Shown here piece after piece: positions 17,481 through 26,691 of a stretch of 64,000 nucleotides of DNA (positions are counted from its first letter, which is position 1; each line of letters starts with the position of its first letter). The stretch is from Ramlibacter sp. (GTDB taxonomy: Bacteria; Pseudomonadota; Gammaproteobacteria; Burkholderiales; Burkholderiaceae_C). Made by a program: the position numbers and the translations under genes. The notes under the pieces are model-generated. The model was not told the origin of the DNA, did not search any database, and saw only the letters and a list, made by a program, of their open reading frames with translations. The DNA is taken from positions 186,001 through 250,000 of the forward strand of contig JADJPY010000001.1 of assembly GCA_016713005.1 (NCBI GenBank), in the 5' to 3' direction.

Positions 17481-18389
17481 CTACTTGCTGCGGCAGGTGA
17501 CGGCGCCACTGTCCAGGACCGTGCCGGCTTCGTTGACGAAAGCCCAGTCCGCGCGCCCCGCAGCCAGCTTCATCAGCAGCACGCCATGGCTGCGCACGCG
17601 CACGACGCTGCCGGTGTGGACCGTGCTGAAGTCCGACAGCGCGGCCCCGCCTGTGCCCACCACAAAGCTTGCCGGGCCGTCCGGGTCCGGCGCGCCCGTG
17701 GCGTCCATCGGGCTGAAGCGCTCGTAGTGGTGCTCGTGGGCCTGCAGCACCACGTCCGCCCTGGCCGTGCGCAACAGGCTCCAGATGTCCTGCATGAACA
17801 GGTTGTCACCCCGCGCCGCCGAGGTGAACCGCGGGTGGTGCCAAACGGCCATCAGGCAAGGCTGCGTGGTGGCCAGCTCGCCCGACAGCCAGGTGGCCTG
17901 GGCGGAGGCCGCCGATGTGTCGATGTTGCTGTTGAGCGAAATGATGGTCCAGCCATTGCGGTCGGTGCGCCAATAGCCCGAGGCACCGGCGCCGGCCGCG
18001 CTGCCAAAGTACCCGAAGTAGCCTGTGGCGGCCGCCGTCTGGTAGTCGTGGTTGCCGGGGGTGGCCAGCGTGCGTGACTTGAACCGGCCCCAGGTGGGCT
18101 CATAGCAGGCAGTGAACTCGGCGGAAGAGCCGTCCTCGTAGGCGTTGTCCCCGAGGGTCAACACCGCGGCGTCGGACGCAGCCACCGTCAGGGCCGCGGC
18201 CACCAGATTGGCGGTCTGCCACGCGCCCGAGGCGCTGGCCGGGCCGCTGCCACACTGGGCGATGTCACCGGCGGCCACCAGGTTCCAGCCGCTGCCGCCC
18301 ACGGTGATCCCGCTGCCGCCGCCCCCGCCGCCACACGACCCCAGTGCCACGGCCATGGCGGCCAGCGTCAGTCGAACATGTTTTTTCAT
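17481..18389 (-). CDS. Metallophosphoesterase lipoprotein
   Basis: 302 residues from the Met at 18389. A lipoprotein signal (MKKHVRLTLAAMAVALGSC, Cys19) is followed by a poly-Gly linker. Calcineurin-type motifs are in order: GDIAQCG, LGDNAYEDG, TPGNHDY, VWHHPRF and AHEHHYER, all metal ligands. The overall layout resembles purple-acid-phosphatase-like secreted enzymes. An earlier in-frame start at 18425 would overlap the DUF455 stop by 4 bases. Likely role: phosphate-ester hydrolysis at the cell surface; substrate unknown. Confidence 0.85.
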   Translation of the reverse strand: MKKHVRLTLAAMAVALGSCGGGGGGSGITVGGSGWNLVAAGDIAQCGSGPASASGAWQTANLVAAALTVAASDAAVLTLGDNAYEDGSSAEFTACYEPTWGRFKSRTLATPGNHDYQTAAATGYFGYFGSAAGAGASGYWRTDRNGWTIISLNSNIDTSAASAQATWLSGELATTQPCLMAVWHHPRFTSAARGDNLFMQDIWSLLRTARADVVLQAHEHHYERFSPMDATGAPDPDGPASFVVGTGGAALSDFSTVHTGSVVRVRSHGVLLMKLAAGRADWAFVNEAGTVLDSGAVTCRSK

Positions 18390-18421
18390 GACAACAGCAT
18401 AAACCCGGCAGACCCGGCGGA

Positions 18422-19222
18422 TCACGCCGAACCGGCCCGCAGCGCGGCGAGTTCATCCTGGGTGAAGCCGGCGCGCAGCCGCGCGGCCTCGTTGAAGGGC
18501 GCACGCGGGCGCGGCGCCGCGTACTGCGCCACCAGCCTGGCGTAGTGCGCCACCGGGTCCAGGCCATCGCGTTCGCACAGCCAGCGGTACCAGTGGTTGC
18601 CGATGGCCACGTGGCCCACTTCGTCGCGCAGGATGACGTCCAGGATCTCCACGGCGCGCAGCGCGTCGGGCGTGCCCACGCGGCGCAGCTTGGCCTGCAT
18701 CGGCGGCGTGGCGTCCAGGCCGCGTGCCTCCAGCGTGCGCGGCACCAGGGCCATGCGCGCCGTGTGGTCGGCGCGGGTCTTGTGTGTCATGTCCCACAGG
18801 CCGGTGTGCGCGGGAAAGTCGCCGTAGTCAAAGCCCATGTCGCGCAAGAGGCCGCGCAGCAGGCCAAAGTGCAGGGCTTCCTCGGCGGCGACGCGCGCCC
18901 ATTCGGCATAGTAGGCCGGGGGCATGCCGGCAAAGCGCCACACGGCGTCCAGCGCGAGGTTGATGGCGTTGAACTCGATGTGCGCCACCGCATGCAACAG
19001 CGCGGCCAGCCCTTCGCGCGTGTGCGGCGAGCGCTGGCGCACCGCCAGGTGGTGCACCAGCTCGGGCCGGGCAGGCCGCCCCGGCAGGCCGGAGGGTTCG
19101 TCGATGACGGAATCCGCTATCACATTTGTAGCGGGTAGCTCAACAAGGACGCGGGCCAGAGCCGATTTTTCCTCTGGAGCCGGGCAAAGCAGGGCAGCCA
19201 GGGCGGCGTGGCGGAGTTCCAT
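18422..19222 (-). CDS. DUF455 ferritin-like protein
   Basis: 266 residues. Helical ferritin-like core with metal-binding candidates in AHIEFNAINLALDAVW, EWARVAAEEALHF and LRDEVGHVAIGNHWYRW, spaced as in the DUF455 family. The role is unknown; the fold suggests di-iron chemistry on RNA, lipid or a metabolite. Residues about 18-36 (SALARVLVELPATNVIAD) are encoded by a dispersed-repeat copy. It is divergent from the carbonic anhydrase gene with a 34-base gap, so the two promoters must overlap. Confidence 0.85.
   Translation of the reverse strand: MELRHAALAALLCPAPEEKSALARVLVELPATNVIADSVIDEPSGLPGRPARPELVHHLAVRQRSPHTREGLAALLHAVAHIEFNAINLALDAVWRFAGMPPAYYAEWARVAAEEALHFGLLRGLLRDMGFDYGDFPAHTGLWDMTHKTRADHTARMALVPRTLEARGLDATPPMQAKLRRVGTPDALRAVEILDVILRDEVGHVAIGNHWYRWLCERDGLDPVAHYARLVAQYAAPRPRAPFNEAARLRAGFTQDELAALRAGSA
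19115..19168 (-). repeat. Dispersed repeat, copy 4, inside the DUF455 gene
   Basis: On the plus strand: the hairpin GCTATCACATTTGTAGC, a GGGTAGCTCAACAAGGACG middle and a GCCAGAGCCGATT head remnant. It is in frame with the DUF455 coding sequence, near its N-terminus. Confidence 0.8.
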
Positions 19223-19256
19223 CCCTACAATTCTAGTTTTGCGAAAGAGCGGTGCG

Positions 19257-19781
19257 ATGGCAATCTACGAACTCGACGGTGTGGCGCCCCAGCTGGAAGG
19301 CTCGGCCTGGGTGGCCGACAGCGCGCAGGTGATGGGCGCGGTGGAGCTGGCCGACGGCGCCAGCGTGTGGTTTGGCGCGGTGATCCGTGGCGACACGGAG
19401 ACGATCCGTGTGGGGCGCGGCTCCAACATACAGGACCTGAGCGTGCTGCACGCCGACATCGGCTACCCGCTCACCATCGGCGAGAACGTGACCGTGGGCC
19501 ACCAGGTGATGCTGCACGGCTGCACCATTGGCGACGAGTCGCTGGTCGGCATTGGCGCGGTGGTGCTCAACGGCGCGAAGATCGGCCGCAATTGCCTGGT
19601 GGGTGCCGGCGCACTGGTAACCGAAGGCAAGGAGTTCCCCGACGGCTCGATGATCATTGGCAGCCCGGCCAAGGCGGTGCGCCAGCTCACGGCCGAGCAG
19701 ATCGCCGGGCTGAAGCTGAGCGCGCAGCACTATGTGGACAACGCGCAGCGCTACCGCGCAGGCCTCCGGAAGCTGGGTTGA
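19257..19781 (+). CDS. Gamma-class carbonic anhydrase-like hexapeptide protein
   Basis: 174 residues, the usual length of the YrdA/CaiE/PaaY group. Left-handed beta-helix hexapeptide repeats run from about 10 to 150. Zinc ligands fit the three His in VLHADIGYP and VTVGHQVMLHGC. Members bind Zn or Fe and may act as carbonic anhydrases or CoA thioesterases; cytoplasmic. Its stop overlaps the TTG start of hslO, so the two are probably co-translated. Confidence 0.88.
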   Translation: MAIYELDGVAPQLEGSAWVADSAQVMGAVELADGASVWFGAVIRGDTETIRVGRGSNIQDLSVLHADIGYPLTIGENVTVGHQVMLHGCTIGDESLVGIGAVVLNGAKIGRNCLVGAGALVTEGKEFPDGSMIIGSPAKAVRQLTAEQIAGLKLSAQHYVDNAQRYRAGLRKLG

Positions 19782-20743
19782 GCGAGCTTCACCGATTCCT
19801 GTTCGAGGGTCTGCCGGTGCGCGGCGTGGCCGTGCGCCTGACAGACAGCTGGCGTGAGGTGCTGCGGCGGCGCGCCGACGGTGCGGCGGGCGCCTGGCCC
19901 CAGCCGGTGCGCCAGCTGCTGGGCGAGATGGCCGCCGCCAGCATGCTGATGCAGAGCAACATCAAGTTCAACGGCGCGCTGGTGCTGCAGATCATGGGCG
20001 ACGGCCCCGTCAAGGTGGCGGTGGCGGAGTCCCGGCCCGATCTGGGTTTCCGTTGCACGGCCAAGGTGGTGGGCGACGTGGCCCCCGGCAGCGGCTTGCC
20101 CGCGCTGGTCAATGCGGGGGGGCACGGGCGCTGCGCAATCACGCTGGACCCGCAGGAGCGCCTGCCCGGGCAGCAGCCCTACCAGGGCGTGGTCTCGCTG
20201 GTGGATGCCGATTCGGCCAGCTTTGGCGCCCTGGCGGGCGTGCTGGAGCACTACATGCTGCAGTCCGAACAGCTGGACACGCGCCTTGTGCTGGCCGCCA
20301 GCGACGATGTGGCCGCGGGCCTGCTGATCCAGCGCGTGCCCGGCGAGGGTGGCACGCAGGGCGCGGTGGCCACCGGCGCAGACGCGCTGGAGGACTTCAA
20401 CCGCATCGCCATCCTGGCAGCCAGCCTCACCGCCAAGGAGCTGCTGGAGCTGCCCACCCTGGAGGTGCTGCACCGCCTGTTCTGGGAGGAAAAACTCCTG
20501 CGCCACGAGCCGCAGACGGGTGTGAGCGGCCCGCGTTTTGCCTGCACCTGCAGCCGTGCGCGGGTGGCCGGCATGATCCGCTCGCTGGGCGCGGACGAGG
20601 CGCAGGGCATCCTGGCCGAGCAGGGCCAGATCGAGGTGGGCTGCGACTTCTGTGGCCAGCAGTACCGCTTTGACGCGGTGGATGCGGCGGCGGTGTTCGC
20701 TGCGCCGGGGGCTAACCCGCCGGCAAGCCCAACCGTCCAGTGA
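19778..20743 (+). CDS. hslO: Redox-regulated chaperone Hsp33
   Basis: 321 residues from a TTG overlapping the preceding stop (TTGA). The C-terminal redox switch is present as CTC (in FACTCSRAR) and CDFC, the zinc-binding cysteines that form disulfides under oxidative stress and unmask chaperone activity. The N-terminal domain carries the typical EMAAASMLMQSNIKFNGALV and GHGRCAITLDP blocks. The C-terminal ~12 codons overlap the convergent nadR-like gene. Confidence 0.93.
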   Translation: MSELHRFLFEGLPVRGVAVRLTDSWREVLRRRADGAAGAWPQPVRQLLGEMAAASMLMQSNIKFNGALVLQIMGDGPVKVAVAESRPDLGFRCTAKVVGDVAPGSGLPALVNAGGHGRCAITLDPQERLPGQQPYQGVVSLVDADSASFGALAGVLEHYMLQSEQLDTRLVLAASDDVAAGLLIQRVPGEGGTQGAVATGADALEDFNRIAILAASLTAKELLELPTLEVLHRLFWEEKLLRHEPQTGVSGPRFACTCSRARVAGMIRSLGADEAQGILAEQGQIEVGCDFCGQQYRFDAVDAAAVFAAPGANPPASPTVQ

Positions 20744-21356
20744 AGAGGCGGTGCTCGCAGTCGGGGTCGGAGCACTTCTCGCAGGTCCAGGCGGCGTTTT
20801 GGGGCAGAAATCGGCCTCCAGCCCCCGCCAGTCCTTGTTGACCCGCTACTGAATTGATAGCAAACAGGGCGTTCTGCAGGCGCGCCCCGTCTTGCCCGTA
20901 GACCATCTGCCAGCCCAGGCCGGCGCGGCTGAGCGCGGCGCGCACCAGCGCATCCACCGGCTCGCGCACGTGCGGGCCGTCGCGCTGCAGGCCATCGGCC
21001 ACCCAGGGCAGGTCCAGCCCCATCAGCAGCGTCAGGTCGTACGCCGCGTGGTGCGCCAGCGCCTCGGCATACAGCGAGCGGTCGGCGAACAGCAGTTCGC
21101 TGTAGACGGCGGTCATCAGCGGGGTGGTGTCGGCGATCACGATGCGGGCGCTGGCCTGCAGCACGCGCCGCGCCTGCTCCTGGGCGATGGCAAGCTGCTC
21201 GTCGGCGCGCGGGGTGCGGCCTTCGCGTACGCACCACTCGCGCAGCACTTCGCCCACCACGGCGACGTCGTGGCCGGCGTCGCCCAGGTGCTGCGCCAGC
21301 GCGCCAGCCAGCCAGGTCTTGCCGGTGCTCTCGGCGCCGAGCAGGGCGATCTTCAC
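20712..21356 (-). CDS. NadR-like ATPase/ribosylnicotinamide kinase
   Basis: 214 residues from a GTG that overlaps the pnuC stop (GTGA). Walker A is GAESTGKTW (residues 7-15), with the NadR-type blocks LREWCVREGRTP and IVIADTTPLMTAVY. It resembles the kinase domain of NadR without the adenylyltransferase or repressor parts. With PnuC it would phosphorylate imported nicotinamide riboside to NMN. Residues about 166-187 (AINSVAGQQGLAGAGG) come from a dispersed-repeat copy. Beyond it is a Cys/His tail, C192-xx-C195-x4-C200-x-H202, that could bind zinc. Confidence 0.85.
   Translation of the reverse strand: MKIALLGAESTGKTWLAGALAQHLGDAGHDVAVVGEVLREWCVREGRTPRADEQLAIAQEQARRVLQASARIVIADTTPLMTAVYSELLFADRSLYAEALAHHAAYDLTLLMGLDLPWVADGLQRDGPHVREPVDALVRAALSRAGLGWQMVYGQDGARLQNALFAINSVAGQQGLAGAGGRFLPQNAAWTCEKCSDPDCEHRLFTGRLGLPAG
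20808..20861 (+). repeat. Dispersed repeat, copy 5, inside the nadR-like gene
   Basis: Head AATCGGCCTCCAGCCCCCGCC, middle GTCCTTGTTGACCC and hairpin GCTACTGAATTGATAGC. It is read antisense and in frame, between the kinase core and the Cys-rich tail of the NadR-like protein. Confidence 0.9.
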
Positions 21357-21961
21357 GATGCCAACCGGCGCTGCCAGGCGCGCCAGCCCACCACGCTCAA
21401 CACGATGAACACGCTGTAGAGGACGACGGTGAGCCACAGGCCCTTGTGGATGAACAGGGCGACGCTGACAGCGTTGACCACGATCCAGGCGGCCCAGTTC
21501 TCGAGGTACTTGCGCCCCAGCAGGTACTGGCCCATCAGGCTCACGGCGGTGGGGAAGGCGTCCCACCAGGGCACGTCGGTGTCGGTCCAGGTCTTGAGGA
21601 ACAGGCCGGTCGCCGGCCACAGCAGGGCGCAGGCGAGCAGGGTGTACACGAGGCCGCTGCGCGTGAGTCGCGCCACCTGCAGCGCCGAGCCGTCCGCGCG
21701 GTGCCCGCGCAGCCACTGGAACCAGCCCCACAGGGCCACCACGACAAAGAAGAGCTGCAGCGCGGCTTCGCCGTAGAGCCTGCTGCGCCAGAACAGCGCA
21801 AAGTACATCAGCGAGCTGATGATGGCCAGCGGCCAGCCCCAGTGGATCTCGCGGATGTTGCAGCCCACCATGGCCAGCGCGACCACCACGGCCACGATCT
21901 CCAGCCAGGTGGTGGGAGAGCCCCAGACGGTGAACGCCTCCAGAAAAAGAAGCTCAGCCAC
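21353..21961 (-). CDS. pnuC: Nicotinamide riboside transporter PnuC
   Basis: About 202 residues from a GTG at 21961 (VAELLFLEAFTVWGSPTTWL). An open frame reaches another GTG at 22027, but that part overlaps a GC-rich intergenic hairpin element and lacks PnuC character. Family blocks WGSPTTWLEI, GWPLAIISSLMYFALFW and WGWFQWLRG are clear, with about seven hydrophobic segments. PnuC imports nicotinamide riboside by facilitated diffusion, trapped by phosphorylation. Its stop overlaps the start of the NadR-like kinase, so transporter and kinase form one NAD-salvage unit. Confidence 0.9.
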   Translation of the reverse strand: MAELLFLEAFTVWGSPTTWLEIVAVVVALAMVGCNIREIHWGWPLAIISSLMYFALFWRSRLYGEAALQLFFVVVALWGWFQWLRGHRADGSALQVARLTRSGLVYTLLACALLWPATGLFLKTWTDTDVPWWDAFPTAVSLMGQYLLGRKYLENWAAWIVVNAVSVALFIHKGLWLTVVLYSVFIVLSVVGWRAWQRRLAS

Positions 21962-22005
21962 AGGAACCAGGCCCGCGCCGGGCCGCCCCAAGCGGACCTG
22001 CGCCC

Positions 22006-22049
22006 CCCCAAGGGGCAGCGACGACACGCAGTGCGCAGCGTGGGGGCAT
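22006..22049. repeat. GC-rich intergenic hairpin element, copy A
   Basis: CCCCCCAAGGGGCAGCG at one end and GCAGCGTGGGGGCA at the other. It lies between pnuC and ftsB and resembles the sequence on the other side of ftsB. Its end touches the ftsB stop. In RNA it would fold into a GC-rich stem, but no T run follows. Confidence 0.5.
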
Positions 22050-22324
22050 CATTTCGAGATTTGTATGTAGATCTCGTTGGGCTTGACCATGCCCAGTTCC
22101 ATGCGCGCCTTCTCTTCGACCATCTCCAGGCCTTCCTTCAGGTCGCGCACTTCGGCGGCCAGCCGTTCGTTGGCCTGGCGTGCGCGCTCGTTGGCGTCCT
22201 TCTGGGCCTGCAGCTTCTGTTCCATGCGGGCCACGTCGCGCACGCTGCCCCGGCCAAACCACAATTGCGCATGCAACACCAGCAACAGGGCGATCAGCAG
22301 GGCAGGGACAACGCGGTTCGCCAT
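22049..22324 (-). CDS. ftsB: Cell division protein FtsB
   Basis: 91 residues. An N-terminal membrane anchor covers about 4-24, followed by a coiled coil of about 30-72 rich in Glu, Lys and Ala. It has the conserved ending RMELGMVKPNEIYIQI. FtsB forms the FtsQLB complex that activates septal peptidoglycan synthesis. It sits downstream of eno on the same strand, an arrangement common in proteobacteria. Both flanks carry related GC-rich hairpin elements. Confidence 0.92.
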   Translation of the reverse strand: MANRVVPALLIALLLVLHAQLWFGRGSVRDVARMEQKLQAQKDANERARQANERLAAEVRDLKEGLEMVEEKARMELGMVKPNEIYIQISK

Positions 22325-22329
22325 GGTTC

Positions 22330-22387
22330 AGTCGCCGCCCCCTCGGGAGGCAGGGAGCCACACGAAGCGGGCGACCGTGGGGGCCAT
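22330..22387. repeat. GC-rich intergenic hairpin element, copy B
   Basis: GCCCCCTCGGGAGGCAGGGAG at one end and CGACCGTGGGGGCCAT at the other, between eno and ftsB. It shares the CCCC-N2-4-GGGG start and the CGTGGGGGC end with copy A. This could be a second intergenic repeat family, or an attenuator in the eno-ftsB transcript. Confidence 0.45.
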
Positions 22388-22389
22388 TG

Positions 22390-23674
22390 CTACTTGAGGT
22401 TGTAGAAGGCCGCGCGGCCCGGGTAGCTGGCGATGTCGCCCAGGTCTTCTTCAATGCGCAGCAGCTGGTTGTACTTGGCCATGCGGTCCGAGCGGCTCAG
22501 GCTGCCCGTCTTGATCTGGCCGGCGTTGGTGCCCACGGCGATATCGGCAATGGTGGAATCTTCTGTCTCGCCGCTGCGGTGGCTGATGACGGCGGTGTAG
22601 CCCGCGCGCTTGGCCATCTCGATGGCGGCAAAGGTCTCGGTCAGCGTGCCGATCTGGTTGATCTTGATCAGGATCGAGTTGGCGATGCCCTTGTCGATGC
22701 CTTCCTTCAGGATCTTCGTGTTGGTGACGAACAGGTCATCACCCACCAGCTGCACCTTCTTGCCCAGGCGTTCGGTCAGCGTCTTCCAGCCGTCCCAGTC
22801 GCCCTCGGCCATGCCGTCTTCGATGCTGATGATCGGGTACTTGTCGACCCAGGTGGCCAGGATGTTGGTCCACTCGGTGGAGTCCAGCGTCAGGCCCTCG
22901 GCCTCGAGGTGGTACTTGCCGTCCTTGTAGAACTCGCTGGCGGCGCAGTCCAGGCCCAGCGCGATCTGCTCGCCCGCGGTGTAGCCGGCCTTGTCGATGG
23001 CGTCCAGGATCATCTGGATCGCGGCTTCGTGGTTGGCCACATTGGGGGCAAAGCCGCCTTCGTCGCCCACGGCCACGCTCATGCCCTTGTCGTGAATGAT
23101 CTTCTTGAGCGCGTGGAACACCTCGGCGCCCCAGCGCACGGCCTCGCGAAAGCTCGGCGCGCCCACGGGGATGATCATCAGCTCCTGCAGGTCCAGGTTG
23201 TTGTTGGCATGCGCGCCGCCGTTGACCACGTTCATCATCGGCACCGGCAGGCTCATGCCGCCCATGCCGCCAAAGTAGCGGTACAGCGGCAGGCCGGATT
23301 CCTCGGCGGCGGCGCGGGCCACGGCCATGCTGACCGCCAGCATCGCGTTGGCGCCCAAGGCGGCTCTTGTTGTCGGTGCCGTCCAGGTCGATCAGCGTCT
23401 TGTCCAGGAAGGCCTGCTCGGAGGCGTCCAGGCCCAGCACGGCCTCGGAGATCTCGGTATTGATGTGCTCCACGGCCTTGAGCACGCCCTTGCCCAGGTA
23501 GCGGGCCTTGTCGCCGTCGCGCAGCTCGATGGCTTCGCGGCTGCCGGTGGACGCGCCCGAAGGCACGGCCGCGCGGCCCATGGTGCCGGACTCCAGCAGG
23601 ACGTCGCACTCGACGGTGGGGTTGCCGCGGCTGTCAAGGATTTCGCGGCCGACGATGTCAACGATTGCGCTCAT
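22390..23674 (-). CDS. eno: Enolase, one-base insertion breaks the frame
   Basis: The interval is 1285 bases, 428 codons plus one base. The first frame gives the N-terminus (IVGREILDSRGNPTVECDV) to DNKSRLG at about 23360. The rest (ANAMLAVSMAVARAAAEES to the C-terminus) is in another frame. Removing one T near 23356-23361 restores a normal 427-residue enolase with SGETEDSTIADIAVG, SHRSGE and GDEGGFAP intact. Enolase converts 2-phosphoglycerate to phosphoenolpyruvate and is nearly indispensable, so this is most likely a base-call error. Upstream is a short hairpin; downstream is ftsB. Confidence 0.93.
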
Positions 23675-23710
23675 GGATCAGTTCTCGTGGTTTCGATTCT
23701 TGGGTTCTCT

Positions 23711-23730
23711 CCCTCCCCGTGAAGGGAGGG
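23711..23730. terminator. Hairpin between DUF1330 gene and eno
   Basis: CCCTCCC-CGTGAA-GGGAGGG, a perfect 7-bp stem 37 bases upstream of the eno start. No T run follows on either strand. It may act as a weak terminator or attenuator, or simply be structural. Confidence 0.35.
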
Positions 23731-23758
23731 GCGGACAGGTTCATGCCGAAGGCGCGGG

Positions 23759-24058
23759 TCAGCCCACGCCCTCGACCAGCACCATGTTGAAGTACTCGGT
23801 TGCGCCCAAGCGCAGCTTGCGCACCTCGCGGTAGGGGCCGTCGTCGTAGAAGGCCTTGGCCTGCTCGTAGCTGGGGAAGCGCAGCAGCGCCATGCGGTGC
23901 GGCTGCCAGTCGCCTTCCAGCGTCTCGTGGCGGCCGCCACGCACGATGTACTCGCCGCCAAAAGCCTTGACGCACGCCGGGGCCTCGGCCATGTAGAGCT
24001 TGTAGCGCTCCATGTCGGTGATGTGCATCTCCACGACGAGGTAGGCGGGGGCGGTCAT
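23759..24058 (-). CDS. DUF1330 domain protein
   Basis: 99 residues, full length for DUF1330, a dimeric alpha-beta-barrel fold. Typical blocks are YLVVEMHITDMERYKLYM and GGEYIVRGG, then ALLRFPSYEQAKAFYDD. Function unknown. It starts 11 bases after the kdsA stop, so it probably belongs to the pyrG-kdsA transcript and may be followed by eno. Confidence 0.85.
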   Translation of the reverse strand: MTAPAYLVVEMHITDMERYKLYMAEAPACVKAFGGEYIVRGGRHETLEGDWQPHRMALLRFPSYEQAKAFYDDGPYREVRKLRLGATEYFNMVLVEGVG

Positions 24059-24069
24059 GGCGGCGTCCT

Positions 24070-24923
24070 TCAGGCGTTGAAACGGTCCTCGAGGTAACCG
24101 TTTTTCTTGGTCACGCGATCGAGGTCCAGCAGGGTTTCGAGCAGGGCTTTCATGTGCTTGAGTGGCACCGCATTGGGGCCGTCGCTCAGCGCTTTGGCCG
24201 GGTCCGGGTGGGTCTCCATGAAGAGGCCGGCCACGCCCACGGCCACCGCCGCACGGGCGAGCACCGGCACCATCTCGCGCATCCCGCCCGAACTGGTGCC
24301 CTGGCCGCCAGGCAATTGCACGGAATGGGTGGCGTCAAACACCACCGGCGCGCCGGTCTCGCGCATGATGGCCAGCGAGCGCATGTCGCTGACCAGGTTG
24401 TTGTAGCCAAAGCTGGCGCCGCGCTCGCAGGCCATGAAGCTGTCTTCCGGCAGGCCCGCTTCCCTGGCCGCAGCGCGCGCCTTGTCGATCACGTTCTTCA
24501 TGTCGTGGGGCGCCAGGAACTGCCCCTTCTTGATGTTGACCGGCTTGCCCGACTGCGCCACGGCGCGGATGAAATCGGTCTGGCGGCACAGGAAGGCGGG
24601 TGTCTGCAGCACGTCCACCACCGCCGCTGCAGGAGCGATGTCGTCCTCGGAATGAACGTCGGTCAGCGTCGGCAGGCTGAGTTCACGCTTGACCTTGCCC
24701 ATGATCTCCAGGCCCTTGTCGCGGCCCGGGCCGCGAAAGCTGGTGCCCGAGGACCGGTTGGCCTTGTCAAAGCTGCTCTTGAAGATGAACGGAATGCCCA
24801 GGCCGGCCGTGATCTCCTTGAGCGCGCCCGCGGTGTCCATCTGCAACTGCTCGGACTCCACCACGCAGGGCCCTGCGATCAGGAAGAACGGCTGGTTCAG
24901 GCCGATGTCGAAACCACACAGCT

Positions 24924-24927
<4 letters not shown>
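24070..24927 (-). CDS. kdsA: 3-deoxy-8-phosphooctulonate synthase
   Basis: 285 residues, the normal length. FLIAGPCVVES, FKSSFDKANRSS, DVHSEDDI, LPGGQG and MRETGAPVVFDATHSVQ are class-defining. It condenses arabinose-5-phosphate with phosphoenolpyruvate to give Kdo-8-phosphate for lipopolysaccharide. The ATG lies inside the pyrG stop (ATGA overlap), so the two genes are coupled. The order pyrG-kdsA-(DUF1330)-eno is common in beta- and gammaproteobacteria. Confidence 0.96.
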
Positions 24928-26594
<1,667 letters not shown>

Positions 26595-26637
26595 GTCAGG
26601 GTCGAACGCGGGGGTTCTAGGGAGGTGGTAAACGCAG

Positions 26638-26643
26638 ATTATA
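26638..26643 (-). promoter_or_regulatory. Probable -10 box for pyrG
   Basis: TATAAT on the minus strand, perfect match, 44 bases from the pyrG ATG, in the 97-base gap shared with divergent coaBC. The expected -35 position 17 bases upstream is GC-rich and poor, so only the -10 is supported. Confidence 0.45.
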
Positions 26644-26691
26644 GAGGTCCGGGTCTGCCCGCCGCGTTCGTCCAAGGTACCATCCCGCTCC

